From the NCBI GenBank assembly GCA_036646055.1, contig JAVXMY010000004.1, positions 1 through 64,000 of the forward strand: DNA of 64,000 nucleotides, written 5' to 3'. The notes below the pieces were generated by a model. The model saw only the letters and a list, made by a program, of their open reading frames with translations, had not been told where the DNA came from and made no database searches. The translations under genes and the position numbers were made by a program. Positions 32,578 through 41,241 of this stretch are shown here, piece by piece; position 1 is the first letter of the stretch, and the number at the start of each line of letters is the position of its first letter. This DNA comes from JAVWMQ01 sp036646055 (GTDB lineage: Bacteria > Bacillota > Clostridia > Peptostreptococcales > Anaerovoracaceae).

Positions 32578-33660
32578 ATGGACGTAATAATTAGAATAGG
32601 TAAACTATGTTTAAACTTTGTATATTTGTTTCATAAAATGACAAAAACAAAAGACAAAATTACTATTATTAGTAGACAAGATGATAAACCTTCAATAGAT
32701 ATAAAACTTATTTCTAATGGACTTTTATCTGCAAAAGATTCGCCAATTGTAAATGTAATGACTAAAACAATACCTAAAAATCTATTGGGTAAAATTAAGT
32801 ACTTATTTTATTTGATGGGCCCTATGATGCATAGTATTGCCTCATCAAAGATTGTAATAGTTGATGGATACTGTATTCCTATTAGCATATTAAATCATAA
32901 AAATGATTTAATAGTTATTCAAATGTGGCATGCAATGGGAGCTTTAAAGAAATTTGGTTACAGTATTTTAGATCAAGAAGAAGGATCAAGTAGTAATATA
33001 GCATATTCAATGAATATGCATAAGGGATACGATTATATTTTTTCTAGCAGCAAAGAATGTAATAAATATTTAGCAGAAGCATATGGTTATGAAGAAGATT
33101 TTTTTGTTACTATGCCTTTGCCTAGGGTTGATATATTATTAGATGCACCTCAGCCGAGGAAGTCTAATAAAGAAACAATATTGTATTCTCCTACTTTTAG
33201 AAAAGATGATAAAGACCTTGAAGGAGTATATGAGTTTATTAATGCAATAGATTATAGTAAATACAATTTGATTGTTAGACCTCATCCTCTAATGGAAGGT
33301 TTGATAATTACAGACAAAGCTAGAGTAGTAGAGGATGTTTCTTCTTTAGAATTAATTACAGAAGTGGATTATATTGTTACTGATTATTCTGCATTTGTTT
33401 TTGAAGCAGCTATATCTGGTAAACCTATATTTTTATATATTCCAGATATAGAAAAATATAAAGATAATCGTGGGTTTTATATTGATTTAATAGAAGAAGA
33501 GTTTTGTTATTGTAGCAAAAGCCCATTTGATGTTTTTGAAGCAATAACAAACAAAAAATTTGACTTAGATAAAATAAAGAAATTTGCAAGCAAGTATGTT
33601 GAAATTTGTCATAATAATACTAGCAAGATAGTTGATTTTATTTTAGAGAAAAGGGGATAA
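32578..33660 (+). CDS. CDP-glycerol/ribitol glycerophosphotransferase family protein (TagB/TagF-like)
   Basis: A 360-residue GT-B type transferase. Family motifs in order: VIQMWHAMGALKKFGY, ILYSPTFRKDDKD, LIVRPHPLM and IVTDYSAFVFEAAISGKPIF. Proteins with these motifs transfer glycerol- or ribitol-phosphate from CDP-activated donors during teichoic-acid synthesis. Being short, it could be a primase (TagB/TarB-like) rather than a polymerase; that is an inference from size. The TarI-like gene starts 1 base after its stop, so it is the first gene of the operon. Membrane association via basic patches is typical of the family. Confidence 0.85.
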   Translation: MDVIIRIGKLCLNFVYLFHKMTKTKDKITIISRQDDKPSIDIKLISNGLLSAKDSPIVNVMTKTIPKNLLGKIKYLFYLMGPMMHSIASSKIVIVDGYCIPISILNHKNDLIVIQMWHAMGALKKFGYSILDQEEGSSSNIAYSMNMHKGYDYIFSSSKECNKYLAEAYGYEEDFFVTMPLPRVDILLDAPQPRKSNKETILYSPTFRKDDKDLEGVYEFINAIDYSKYNLIVRPHPLMEGLIITDKARVVEDVSSLELITEVDYIVTDYSAFVFEAAISGKPIFLYIPDIEKYKDNRGFYIDLIEEEFCYCSKSPFDVFEAITNKKFDLDKIKKFASKYVEICHNNTSKIVDFILEKRG

Positions 33661-33661
33661 A

Positions 33662-34381
33662 ATGGTTTATGGAGTAATTTTAGCAAGTGGCGTAGGTAAA
33701 AGAATGGGTTCGGATATTCCTAAACAATATTTAGAAGTATGTAATGTTCCAATAATTGTGTATACGATTAAATCCATGCTAAAGTGCCAACGAATTGACT
33801 ATATTTATATTGCAATTTCAGAACCCTATAAGGAATATATTGAAGAATTATTAGCAAAATATTTTGATCATGTTAGTAGAGATAAATTTAAAATTGTTTT
33901 TGGAGGCAAGGAGCGTATTGATACAATTAACAATGTTACAAACGCTTTGATTTCAAATGGGGAAGTTTCTGAAGATGATGTTGTAATCTTCCATGATGCT
34001 GTTCGTCCATTTGTAACAAAACAAATATTAGAAGATAGTATTGATGGAGCAAGAGAAAAAGGGGCAACTGTTGCAGGTATGCCAGCAGTAGATACTATGC
34101 TAGTTTCTAGTGATGGGTCTGTAGTGGAATCTATTCCAAATAGAGCAACTTTATTTCATGGACAAGCTCCAGATTCATTTAGATTATCACATTTCATTAA
34201 ATTGAGAGATAAATTAACAGATGAACAAAAAAGTGCATTGACAGGTACATCACAATTTTGTACTTATAACAATGTTCCAATATATTTAATTGCTGGCGAT
34301 GATTTAAATTTTAAAATCACAACCCAAGCAGATTTAGAAAGAGCTGAAACTATTGTTAATAACATGGAGGGAGATAAATAA
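33662..34381 (+). CDS. tarI: D-ribitol-5-phosphate cytidylyltransferase (TarI; IspD family)
   Basis: A 239-residue cytidylyltransferase with the IspD-family N-terminus VILASGVGKRMGSDIPKQYL and motif HDAVRPFVT. It would make CDP-ribitol from ribitol-5-phosphate and CTP. IspD (isoprenoid MEP pathway) has the same fold; TarI is preferred because the next gene is a TarJ-like reductase and TagF-family transferases flank the pair. The stop overlaps the next start by one base (TAATG). Confidence 0.88.
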   Translation: MVYGVILASGVGKRMGSDIPKQYLEVCNVPIIVYTIKSMLKCQRIDYIYIAISEPYKEYIEELLAKYFDHVSRDKFKIVFGGKERIDTINNVTNALISNGEVSEDDVVIFHDAVRPFVTKQILEDSIDGAREKGATVAGMPAVDTMLVSSDGSVVESIPNRATLFHGQAPDSFRLSHFIKLRDKLTDEQKSALTGTSQFCTYNNVPIYLIAGDDLNFKITTQADLERAETIVNNMEGDK

Positions 34382-35409
34382 TGAAAGCTTTAAATTTACA
34401 TGGTATAAATAATTTAGTATATGAGGAAGTTGAAACTCCAAAACTTAAAAATGGAGAAGTTTTATTAAAAATAAAGGCAAGTGGCATCTGTTCAAGTGAT
34501 ATTGAGAGAGTATTTATAAACGGAACTTATCATTTTCCAACTATTCCAGGACATGAGTTTTCTGGGGAAATTGTTCAAGTTGCAGATGATGTTGATAAAA
34601 ATTTAATAGGAAGGAGATCTAGTGTATTCCCACTATTACCATGCTTCCAATGCGAAGCCTGTAAAAACAAAGAATATGCTATTTGCTCAAACTACAAATA
34701 TTTTGGTTCAAGAAATGATGGCGGTTTTGCAGAATATTTAGCTGTACCTGTTTTTAATCTAGTCCTATTTGATGATTCTGTACCCTATGAAGTTGGGGCT
34801 CTTTGCGAACCTGCAGCCGTTGCGCTCCATGCAGTTAATATTGGTAATATTAAAAAGGGACAAAAAGTTGCAATTATGGGAACAGGAACCATTGGAATTT
34901 TAATTGGAGCTTTTGCACAAATTAAGGGTGCCTATGTATATATGTGTGGAAGAAGAAAAGAAAGCCTTGATTTTGTTTCATCATTTGGTTTGAAAACTAT
35001 TAATATTAATAATCTTAAAGAAGAAATTGATCAGGCTACAGATGGACTTAGAATGGATGTTACCTTTGAGGCAGTTGGAACTAATTTATCAATGGAAAAT
35101 GCTATAATGAGTACTAAAAGCGGTGGCACTGTTGTAGCCATGGGTAATCCAAAGGAAGATTTTGCATTACCAAGAGATGTATATTGGAAAATCTTAAGAT
35201 GGCAACTTACTGTAAAAGGCACATGGAATTCATTTTATAATGATGATGAAAATGACTGGAAAGAAGTTACAGAGTTAATGAAAAAAGGGGGATTCCCATT
35301 TGAAAAATTAATTTCTAAAACATTTACCATGAAAGATTATAAAGAGGCTTTTGAATATGTTAAGGATAAATCGATTTCTAAATCAAAAGTTATGTTTGTA
35401 ATAGACTAG
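34381..35409 (+). CDS. tarJ: Ribulose-5-phosphate reductase (TarJ), zinc alcohol-dehydrogenase family
   Basis: A 342-residue medium-chain dehydrogenase. Catalytic zinc region CSSDIERVF and GHEFSGE; structural zinc cysteines CFQCEACKNKEYAIC; NAD(P) motif IMGTGTIGILIGAFA. In teichoic-acid loci TarJ reduces ribulose-5-phosphate to ribitol-5-phosphate with NADPH for TarI. The adjacency to tarI and to a ribulose-phosphate epimerase supports this, although sorbitol/threonine dehydrogenases are related. Confidence 0.87.
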   Translation: MKALNLHGINNLVYEEVETPKLKNGEVLLKIKASGICSSDIERVFINGTYHFPTIPGHEFSGEIVQVADDVDKNLIGRRSSVFPLLPCFQCEACKNKEYAICSNYKYFGSRNDGGFAEYLAVPVFNLVLFDDSVPYEVGALCEPAAVALHAVNIGNIKKGQKVAIMGTGTIGILIGAFAQIKGAYVYMCGRRKESLDFVSSFGLKTININNLKEEIDQATDGLRMDVTFEAVGTNLSMENAIMSTKSGGTVVAMGNPKEDFALPRDVYWKILRWQLTVKGTWNSFYNDDENDWKEVTELMKKGGFPFEKLISKTFTMKDYKEAFEYVKDKSISKSKVMFVID

Positions 35410-35418
35410 GGGGATAAT

Positions 35419-36093
35419 ATGAAAAAAGGAAAAATATCTGCATCAATGATGTGTGCAGGATTAGATAAAACATTTTACTATTTAACTGAATTTAAAGAAG
35501 CAAAACTTGAATTTTTGCATATTGACGTTATGGATGGCAATTTCGTAAAGAACTTTGCTTTAGGAACTGATTATGTTAGAAGTTTGAGAAGAATTACTGA
35601 TATACCATTTGACTATCATTTCTTAGTAAATGATCCTCTTGAAAAAATGAGTTGGTTTGATATTAGAGAAGGAGATCAAGCTGCCTTTCACTTTGAAGGC
35701 AATGATGACATAAAAGAGTGTTTGAACTATATTAAACGTCTTGGTGCTAGATCGTTTGTAGCTATAAACCCAGGTACTGACTATAGCGTATTGGACCCTT
35801 ATTTAGATGATTTAGATGGTGTTTTAGCAATGACAGTACACCCAGGATTTGCAGGTAAAAAACTTGTACCAGAAACAATCAATAAAGTAAAAGAAATGAA
35901 AGAGTATTTTATTTCTATTGGTAAAGAGGATATTGAAATTGAAGTTGATGGAAATATCACTATTGAAAATGCAAAGAAACTTTATGATGTGGGTGCCAAC
36001 ATATTTGTTGCAGGTTCTTCAAGTTTGTTTAAAAAAGGTGAAGAATCAACTTTAGAAATTATTGAGGCTAAGAGAAAAGTAATTGGATGGTAA
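35419..36093 (+). CDS. Ribulose-phosphate 3-epimerase family protein
   Basis: A 224-residue TIM-barrel protein related to Rpe. SASMMCAGL, FLHIDVMDGNFVKNF (metal/catalytic His and Asp), DYHFLV, the MTVHPGFAGKKLVPE loop and IEVDGNI are in the expected order. Rpe interconverts ribulose-5-phosphate and xylulose-5-phosphate. Located inside a CDP-ribitol operon it may supply ribulose-5-phosphate for TarJ, instead of being the housekeeping copy. The HFLV segment, where Rpe usually has HLMI/HLMV, suggests a divergent paralogue. Confidence 0.87.
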   Translation: MKKGKISASMMCAGLDKTFYYLTEFKEAKLEFLHIDVMDGNFVKNFALGTDYVRSLRRITDIPFDYHFLVNDPLEKMSWFDIREGDQAAFHFEGNDDIKECLNYIKRLGARSFVAINPGTDYSVLDPYLDDLDGVLAMTVHPGFAGKKLVPETINKVKEMKEYFISIGKEDIEIEVDGNITIENAKKLYDVGANIFVAGSSSLFKKGEESTLEIIEAKRKVIGW

Positions 36094-36094
36094 A

Positions 36095-37732
36095 ATGAGT
36101 AAGGTAGTTTTTGAAAATATTAAATTCGACAGATCAATATTTAAAGGCGACTGTTCATTTGAAAATATTGATAAAAATCATATCGTAAAGATTTTTATAA
36201 AAGAAAAGAAAACCAATGAAATTATAACAATATCTACATACGATATCATTGATAATAAAATAAAAATTAGAATTCCTGTTTTAGCCGTAAAAAATGAATC
36301 TCCACTTACAAATGGAAGATGGTATTTTTATGTAGGCTTAAAAGATGGTAGTGAAGTTTTAATTACAATAAGTGATTTTGTTTATAAAAAAGTGCATTTA
36401 TTGAATTATGATGGTGAAGCTATTGATGCTGTATATGATAAATCACAATCAAATTATTTTCATGGATATAGTAGAGTTGATCTTAAGAAAGAAGCATTAT
36501 ATCTTTTTGTTGATTATATTGTTCCAATACCAGAAAATAATATATTAAAAATATGGGTTAGGAACGTAAAATCAAGACATAAATCTAGGTTGACAAGGAT
36601 TAGAAAAATTGGATTTGTTTATTTATTTAAACTGTTTAATTCAAAAAAGAAATCTGGCAATAAGATCTTTTTTACATCCTCTTCAAGGTCTGAAATAGGT
36701 GGAAATCACAAATTTGTTTACGACAGGATGATTGAAAGAGGAATGGGAAACAAGTATGAGTTTAGATTTGATTATAAAGAGAATATAGATTCATACAGAT
36801 CAATTAAGAATAAAATATTATTTACATATTATCTAGCTACATCTGATTATATATTTGTTGATGATTATCAGCCTGAAATTTATAAGAATGATTACAACAA
36901 AGATGTTAAAATAATTCAATTATGGCATGCTTGTGGAGCATTTAAAACTCTTGGATTTGAAAGACTAAATGCCAAGGGAGCCCCTGGCTTTAATACTAGG
37001 GTTCACAAATGTTATACTCACGTACCAGTTAGTTCTCAACATTCTGCAAGACATCATGCGGAAGCTTTTGGTATTGATGAATGTAAATGCTATCCTGTGG
37101 GAATAGCAAGAACTGATGTGTTCTTTGATGAAGAATATAAAGCTAATGTTAGAAAATCAATATATAAAATCTACCCATCAATCAAAAAAGCTAGTAAAGT
37201 AATTATGTATGCTCCGACTTTTAGAGGCAATAATGCAAAAGATGCGTATTTTCCACAACATATGCTTGATTATTACAAATTAGGTAAGTACCTAAAGAGT
37301 GTTAATGGAATTATGGTTATTAAAATGCATCCTTTTGTAAAGGAGACAATTGAAATACCTGATGAATACAAGGATTACTTTATTGATGCTTCTCCATATA
37401 GAGAAGTAAATGATTTATTGATGGTTTCAGATGTTCTTATTACAGATTATTCTTCAGTAATATACGAAATGGCTCTATTAGGTAAACCAATGATTTTCTA
37501 TGCTTTTGATATAGAAACTTATGAAACAACTAGAGGTTTTTATGAACCATTTAAGGATATTATACCAGGAGATAATGTTAAAAATATGGATCAATTAGTA
37601 GAAGTCTTAGAAAAAGAAGATTATAACATTGATAAATTAAATGATTTTATTAAGAAAAACTTCAAATACACTGATGGTAAATCTACAGACAGAGTTATTG
37701 ATTTAGTCTTTAATGACATTATACCAGAGTAG
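36095..37732 (+). CDS. CDP-glycerol/ribitol glycerophosphotransferase family protein (TagF/TarL-like), two-domain
   Basis: A 545-residue protein. Residues 1-160 form a beta-rich N-terminal domain seen in larger teichoic-acid polymerases. A GT-B-type TagF domain follows with LWHACGAFKTLGFERLNAKG, IMYAPTFRGNNAKDA, VIKMHPFVKE and LITDYSSVIYEMALLGKPM. The full-length two-domain form suggests a polymerase that extends poly(ribitol- or glycerol-phosphate). The ATG at 36095 lies just after the epimerase stop; an in-frame ATG at 36083 overlaps that gene and is less likely. No strong ribosome site is visible. Confidence 0.86.
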   Translation: MSKVVFENIKFDRSIFKGDCSFENIDKNHIVKIFIKEKKTNEIITISTYDIIDNKIKIRIPVLAVKNESPLTNGRWYFYVGLKDGSEVLITISDFVYKKVHLLNYDGEAIDAVYDKSQSNYFHGYSRVDLKKEALYLFVDYIVPIPENNILKIWVRNVKSRHKSRLTRIRKIGFVYLFKLFNSKKKSGNKIFFTSSSRSEIGGNHKFVYDRMIERGMGNKYEFRFDYKENIDSYRSIKNKILFTYYLATSDYIFVDDYQPEIYKNDYNKDVKIIQLWHACGAFKTLGFERLNAKGAPGFNTRVHKCYTHVPVSSQHSARHHAEAFGIDECKCYPVGIARTDVFFDEEYKANVRKSIYKIYPSIKKASKVIMYAPTFRGNNAKDAYFPQHMLDYYKLGKYLKSVNGIMVIKMHPFVKETIEIPDEYKDYFIDASPYREVNDLLMVSDVLITDYSSVIYEMALLGKPMIFYAFDIETYETTRGFYEPFKDIIPGDNVKNMDQLVEVLEKEDYNIDKLNDFIKKNFKYTDGKSTDRVIDLVFNDIIPE

Positions 37733-37737
37733 AAAAA

Positions 37738-38880
37738 ATGATATCAAAAGTAATATATTATGGAGCATCTTTAGTATTAAATAGAATACTACTTTTAGTT
37801 CCACTTAAAAAAAATAAGGTGTTGTTCTTATCTGATGTTAGAGATGATTTAACGGGTAACTTTCAATTTATAAACAATAGTTTGCCCCAAAGCTATATTA
37901 AGGTTACATCCCTTAAAGCTGATAGAAGAGAAAAACATACCTTTATAGACTGGCTAAAACAAAGTTATCATATTGCAACTAGTGGATTTATTTTGCTAGA
38001 TGACTATTGCGAGGCAACGGCATTTATCAAAGTTAGAAAAAACCAGGAACTTATTCAATTATGGCATAGTTCTGGTGCATTTAAAAAATTTGCTCATAGC
38101 AGAAATGGGCAGGGTGGAGATATACAAAGGATTCATCCAGGTTATGTTAAATACACTAAAGCTATTACCAGTAGTGCTGGGATAAATAAATGCTTTTCCG
38201 ATGCTTTTAAAATACCCTATGAGCGTGTTTTCCCCACTGGTATTCCAAGAACTGATATATTTTTTGATGATGAATATAAAGAAAAGGTTAAAGAAGATTT
38301 TTTTGGTAAATATCCTGAATTGAAGAATAAAAAGCTGGTACTTTTTGCGCCTACCTATAGAGGGACTAAAGTATCTGATGCTGACTATGATTTTGAAATG
38401 TTGGATTTGAAAATGTTGAGGGATAGACTTGGAAGCGAATATGTCATATTAGTTAAATGGCATCCGGCGCTTTACAATAATATTAATTATGGTATATCTA
38501 AAGGGGTAAACCTTTCAGGATTTGAGGGGTTTGTATATGATTTTAGTCAATTTAGAGAGATTAACGATTTATTATTTGTAATTGATATTTTAGTTACAGA
38601 TTATTCTTCTTTAATATTCGATTATTGTTTACTTGGGAAGCCTATTATTCATTATATTTTTGATTTGGAAGAATATGATGGGGGGAGAGGTCTTTATTTT
38701 GATTTTAGTGAATACATTTACGGTAAAGTAGCTAAGACTAAAGAAGATTTGGTAGATGCAATAATTAATTCAGGGAATAATATTGAATTGACTGGCAAAT
38801 TTGTCAATAAATTTATTGCTAAGAATGATGGCAATGCAACCAATAGAGTAATAAGGGAGTTTTTTATAAAAGGGAGTTAA
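37738..38880 (+). CDS. CDP-glycerol/ribitol glycerophosphotransferase family protein (TagF-like), single-domain
   Basis: A 380-residue transferase with the same series of motifs: LWHSSGAFKKFAHSRNGQGG, VLFAPTYRGTKVSDADY, LVKWHPAL and LVTDYSSLIFDYCLLGKPII. It lacks the beta-rich N-terminal domain of its neighbour. Three TagF-family proteins in one operon suggest a division into priming, linking and polymerising steps. Starts 5 bases after the previous stop. Confidence 0.85.
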   Translation: MISKVIYYGASLVLNRILLLVPLKKNKVLFLSDVRDDLTGNFQFINNSLPQSYIKVTSLKADRREKHTFIDWLKQSYHIATSGFILLDDYCEATAFIKVRKNQELIQLWHSSGAFKKFAHSRNGQGGDIQRIHPGYVKYTKAITSSAGINKCFSDAFKIPYERVFPTGIPRTDIFFDDEYKEKVKEDFFGKYPELKNKKLVLFAPTYRGTKVSDADYDFEMLDLKMLRDRLGSEYVILVKWHPALYNNINYGISKGVNLSGFEGFVYDFSQFREINDLLFVIDILVTDYSSLIFDYCLLGKPIIHYIFDLEEYDGGRGLYFDFSEYIYGKVAKTKEDLVDAIINSGNNIELTGKFVNKFIAKNDGNATNRVIREFFIKGS

Positions 38881-38882
38881 AA

Positions 38883-40259
38883 ATGAAAAGAATATTAATT
38901 AGGTCGGGACAATCACCTTTAGATAATTTTAGTCCTGCTGAAGTTATTACAAGAGATAGTATAGGTTCTAATTCAGGAAACTTATTGTATTCATATGGGA
39001 TTATTAAAACTATTATGGTAGATGAAAATACAATTGTAGTTCCCGATTATTATAGATATGAAAAATATTTTGTTAGTCAAAAAGAGGCTGATGAAATTAG
39101 TGAGAAGTTTGATTGTTATATTATTCCTCTTGCTGATGCTTTTAGGGAAAATTTTATACCTGGTTTAAATAGGTTGACTGATTTTGTTAAAAAGTTAAAA
39201 ATTCCATGTTTCCTTACGGGAGCAGGAATCAAAGCGCCCATAGATGCAGATATAAATGAGCCTTTTGTTTTTGATGATGATGTTAAAAAGTTCATTACTG
39301 CTGTTCTTGAAAAATCAGCAATTGTTGGAGTTAGAGGAGAAATTACTTCGGCATATTTATCAAGATTAGGTTTTAAAGAAGATAGTCTTCAGATGGCAAT
39401 TGGTTGTCCGTCTATGTATATTAATGGTAGGGATTTAAAAGTTAGAGAACTTAATTTAAAAAATGATTCAAAAATATGTGTTAATAATACTTATTATACA
39501 ACAGATAATGTTAAAAAATTTATGACTCGTGTAATGAATGAATTTCCTAACTATTATTATATCCCTCAACTTACAAGAGAGCTTAAGGCTACTTATTTAG
39601 GGTCTCCTTATAAAAATACGAATGAGGAGAATTTCCCAACTCAGATGTACCATCCAGCATTTTATAATAATAGAACAAGATTTTTTGTAAATGTACCTAC
39701 TTGGCGTGAATTTGCTAGTGATGCGGCACTTAGTATTGGGCCAAGATTACATGGTAATGTTGTACCAACAATTGCAGGGACACCAAGTTTAATTATTCCT
39801 AAAGATTCAAGAATGAAGGAACTAACTACCTATCATAATTTTGCACATATAATGGCAACAGAAATAAATGATAACAAAAATCCTATTGACATAATTGAGA
39901 AGGCTGATTTCCAAAGTGTTGTTAGATCCCATGGTGCCAATTTTGATAGATACATTGGTTTTATGGAGAAGAATGGTATCGATCATATTTATAATAATCA
40001 ATATGAGAATAATCTTTACCCATTAGATAAAAAAATAACTAAATTAGATTTAGTTCAAGGCGTTGATGTAATTACAGGTCATTCTTTAGAAGATATGATT
40101 GAGAGATGGAATAATTATTTTCCTTTGGAAGAGAGTGCATATGAAAAACTTAAAGCTAGCAAAACAAAAATCATTAAAATAAAAGAACCTGAAGATAAGT
40201 TTGCAAACATAGTTAAAAAGAGAGTAAAACGTAAGCTTAAGAAATTAACAAATCGCTAA
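38883..40259 (+). CDS. Polysaccharide pyruvyl transferase family protein
   Basis: A 458-residue protein with the PS_pyruv_trans fold. SNSGNLLYSYGI at the N-terminus, CFLTGAGIKAP, GVRGEITSAYLSRLG and the conserved SIGPRLHGNVVPTIAGTPSL block near residue 300. Members transfer a pyruvyl ketal from phosphoenolpyruvate to cell-wall sugars, adding negative charge and S-layer anchoring sites. It is the last gene of the glycopolymer operon, so pyruvylation of the polymer is a reasonable inference. The C-terminus is basic (KKRVKRKLKKL), probably membrane-facing. Confidence 0.83.
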   Translation: MKRILIRSGQSPLDNFSPAEVITRDSIGSNSGNLLYSYGIIKTIMVDENTIVVPDYYRYEKYFVSQKEADEISEKFDCYIIPLADAFRENFIPGLNRLTDFVKKLKIPCFLTGAGIKAPIDADINEPFVFDDDVKKFITAVLEKSAIVGVRGEITSAYLSRLGFKEDSLQMAIGCPSMYINGRDLKVRELNLKNDSKICVNNTYYTTDNVKKFMTRVMNEFPNYYYIPQLTRELKATYLGSPYKNTNEENFPTQMYHPAFYNNRTRFFVNVPTWREFASDAALSIGPRLHGNVVPTIAGTPSLIIPKDSRMKELTTYHNFAHIMATEINDNKNPIDIIEKADFQSVVRSHGANFDRYIGFMEKNGIDHIYNNQYENNLYPLDKKITKLDLVQGVDVITGHSLEDMIERWNNYFPLEESAYEKLKASKTKIIKIKEPEDKFANIVKKRVKRKLKKLTNR

Positions 40260-40266
40260 AGAATGC

Positions 40267-40295
40267 TTGACTTATCTAGTTAAAAGTGATAATAT
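40267..40295 (+). promoter_or_regulatory. rplU-rpmA promoter
   Basis: TTGACT (40267-40272) and TAATAT (40290-40295) with a 17-bp spacer, starting 7 bases after the pyruvyltransferase stop codon. It precedes the L21 leader. Confidence 0.65.
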
Positions 40296-40301
40296 ATATC
40301 A

Positions 40302-40385
40302 CTGTAAGCCGCACAAAATAGGTGTTGTAAAGTAAACGTATAATATGTTTGCTACCTATAATGGCGAGACTGGTACGAGGAGGAA
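40302..40385 (+). promoter_or_regulatory. Ribosomal protein L21 leader RNA
   Basis: The rplU leader contains GCCGCACAAAATAGGT (40308-40323) and CTACCTATAATGGCGAGACTGG (first 20 bases 40353-40372). ATAGGT pairs with ACCTAT, GCC with GGC, and an inner stem AGTAAAC/GTTTGCT lies between. This is the layout I know from the Firmicute L21 leader, a structure through which L21 is thought to regulate its own operon. The GAGGAGG ribosome site follows at once. Confidence 0.75.
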
Positions 40386-40393
40386 AATATACA

Positions 40394-40891
40394 ATGTATG
40401 CAGTAATTGAAACAGGCGGAAAACAGTATAGAGTTACTGAAGGTGACGTTATCACTGTTGAGAAGCTAGACGTAAACGCTGGAGACACAATCACTTTTGA
40501 CAAAGTTATTGTAATGGGTGATGGAAGTGATCTTCAGATTGGTACACCTTATGTTGATGCTAAGGTATTCGGAGAAGTAGTTGAAAATGGTAAAGGTAAG
40601 AAAGTTGTTATCTTTAAATACAAAGCTAAAAAAGACTACAGAAAGAAACAGGGCCACAGACAGCCATATACAATGGTTAAAATTACAGGAATCGGCGGAG
40701 TAGCTCCAAAGGCAACTGTAAAAGCTAAAGAAGAAACTGTTGAAGCAACTGAAGTAACTGAAGTAAAGACAGCTTCAATGTCAATGAAAAAAGACGAATT
40801 AATTGCTTTTGCTGAAGAAAACAACATTAAAGTTGATGCTAAAGCAACAAAACAGGTTATTCTTGACACAATTAACGAAAATTTAAAGTAA
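40394..40891 (+). CDS. rplU: 50S ribosomal protein L21 with a C-terminal SAP/HeH-like extension
   Basis: A 165-residue protein. Residues 1-103 are ordinary L21 (MYAVIETGGKQYRVTEGD, KYKAKKDYRKKQGHRQPYT). The usual protein ends there; this one continues with a Thr/Glu/Ala/Lys-rich linker (about 104-130) and a helix-extension-helix segment MKKDELIAFAEENNIKVDAK plus TKQVILDTI, similar to SAP, Rho-N or HeH/LEM-like nucleic-acid binding modules. The start ATG follows GAGGAGGAAAATATACA. The prp protease gene usually found between rplU and rpmA is absent. Confidence 0.95.
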   Translation: MYAVIETGGKQYRVTEGDVITVEKLDVNAGDTITFDKVIVMGDGSDLQIGTPYVDAKVFGEVVENGKGKKVVIFKYKAKKDYRKKQGHRQPYTMVKITGIGGVAPKATVKAKEETVEATEVTEVKTASMSMKKDELIAFAEENNIKVDAKATKQVILDTINENLK

Positions 40892-40921
40892 TTACCTTAT
40901 AGATTTAAAGGAGGTGTAATC

Positions 40922-41182
40922 ATGGCAAGTAAAAAAGGAGTAGGAAGTTCCAAGAATGGTAGAGATAGTGAGTCCAAGCGACTTGGTGTCAAAACTGGAG
41001 ATGGACAGTACGTTAGTGCTGGAAGCATCATTGTTAGACAGAGAGGTACAAAAGTTCACCCTGGTAACAATGTAGGTATCGGTGGAGATGATACTTTATT
41101 TGCTAAGATTGATGGGGCTGTTAAGTTCGAAAGAGCTGGCAAAACTAAAAAGCAAGTAAGCGTTTATCCAAAAGAAGCGTAA
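40922..41182 (+). CDS. rpmA: 50S ribosomal protein L27, short N-terminus
   Basis: An 86-residue L27 beginning MASKKGVGSSKNGRDSESKR. In most Clostridia and Bacilli L27 carries a nine-residue N-terminal extension ending in FFA that must be removed by the cysteine protease Prp, encoded between rplU and rpmA. Here both the extension and the protease gene are absent, so L27 would need only methionine removal, as in Gram-negatives. Start follows AAAGGAGGTGTAATC. Confidence 0.97.
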   Translation: MASKKGVGSSKNGRDSESKRLGVKTGDGQYVSAGSIIVRQRGTKVHPGNNVGIGGDDTLFAKIDGAVKFERAGKTKKQVSVYPKEA

Positions 41183-41188
41183 TTTAGG

Positions 41189-41216
41189 AACCCCTATTTT
41201 TATAGGGGTTTTTACT
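41189..41216 (+). terminator. rpmA terminator
   Basis: AACCCCTAT and ATAGGGGTT pair around TTTT, followed by TTTT. It lies 6 bases after the rpmA stop, partly isolating obgE. Confidence 0.9.
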
Positions 41217-41241
41217 ATTTATAGAGATAGTAGGTGAAAAA

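Noticed and set aside
33662..34381. IspD of the isoprenoid MEP pathway
   Set aside because: TarI and IspD share a fold. The adjacent reductase, epimerase and TagF-family genes favour TarI.
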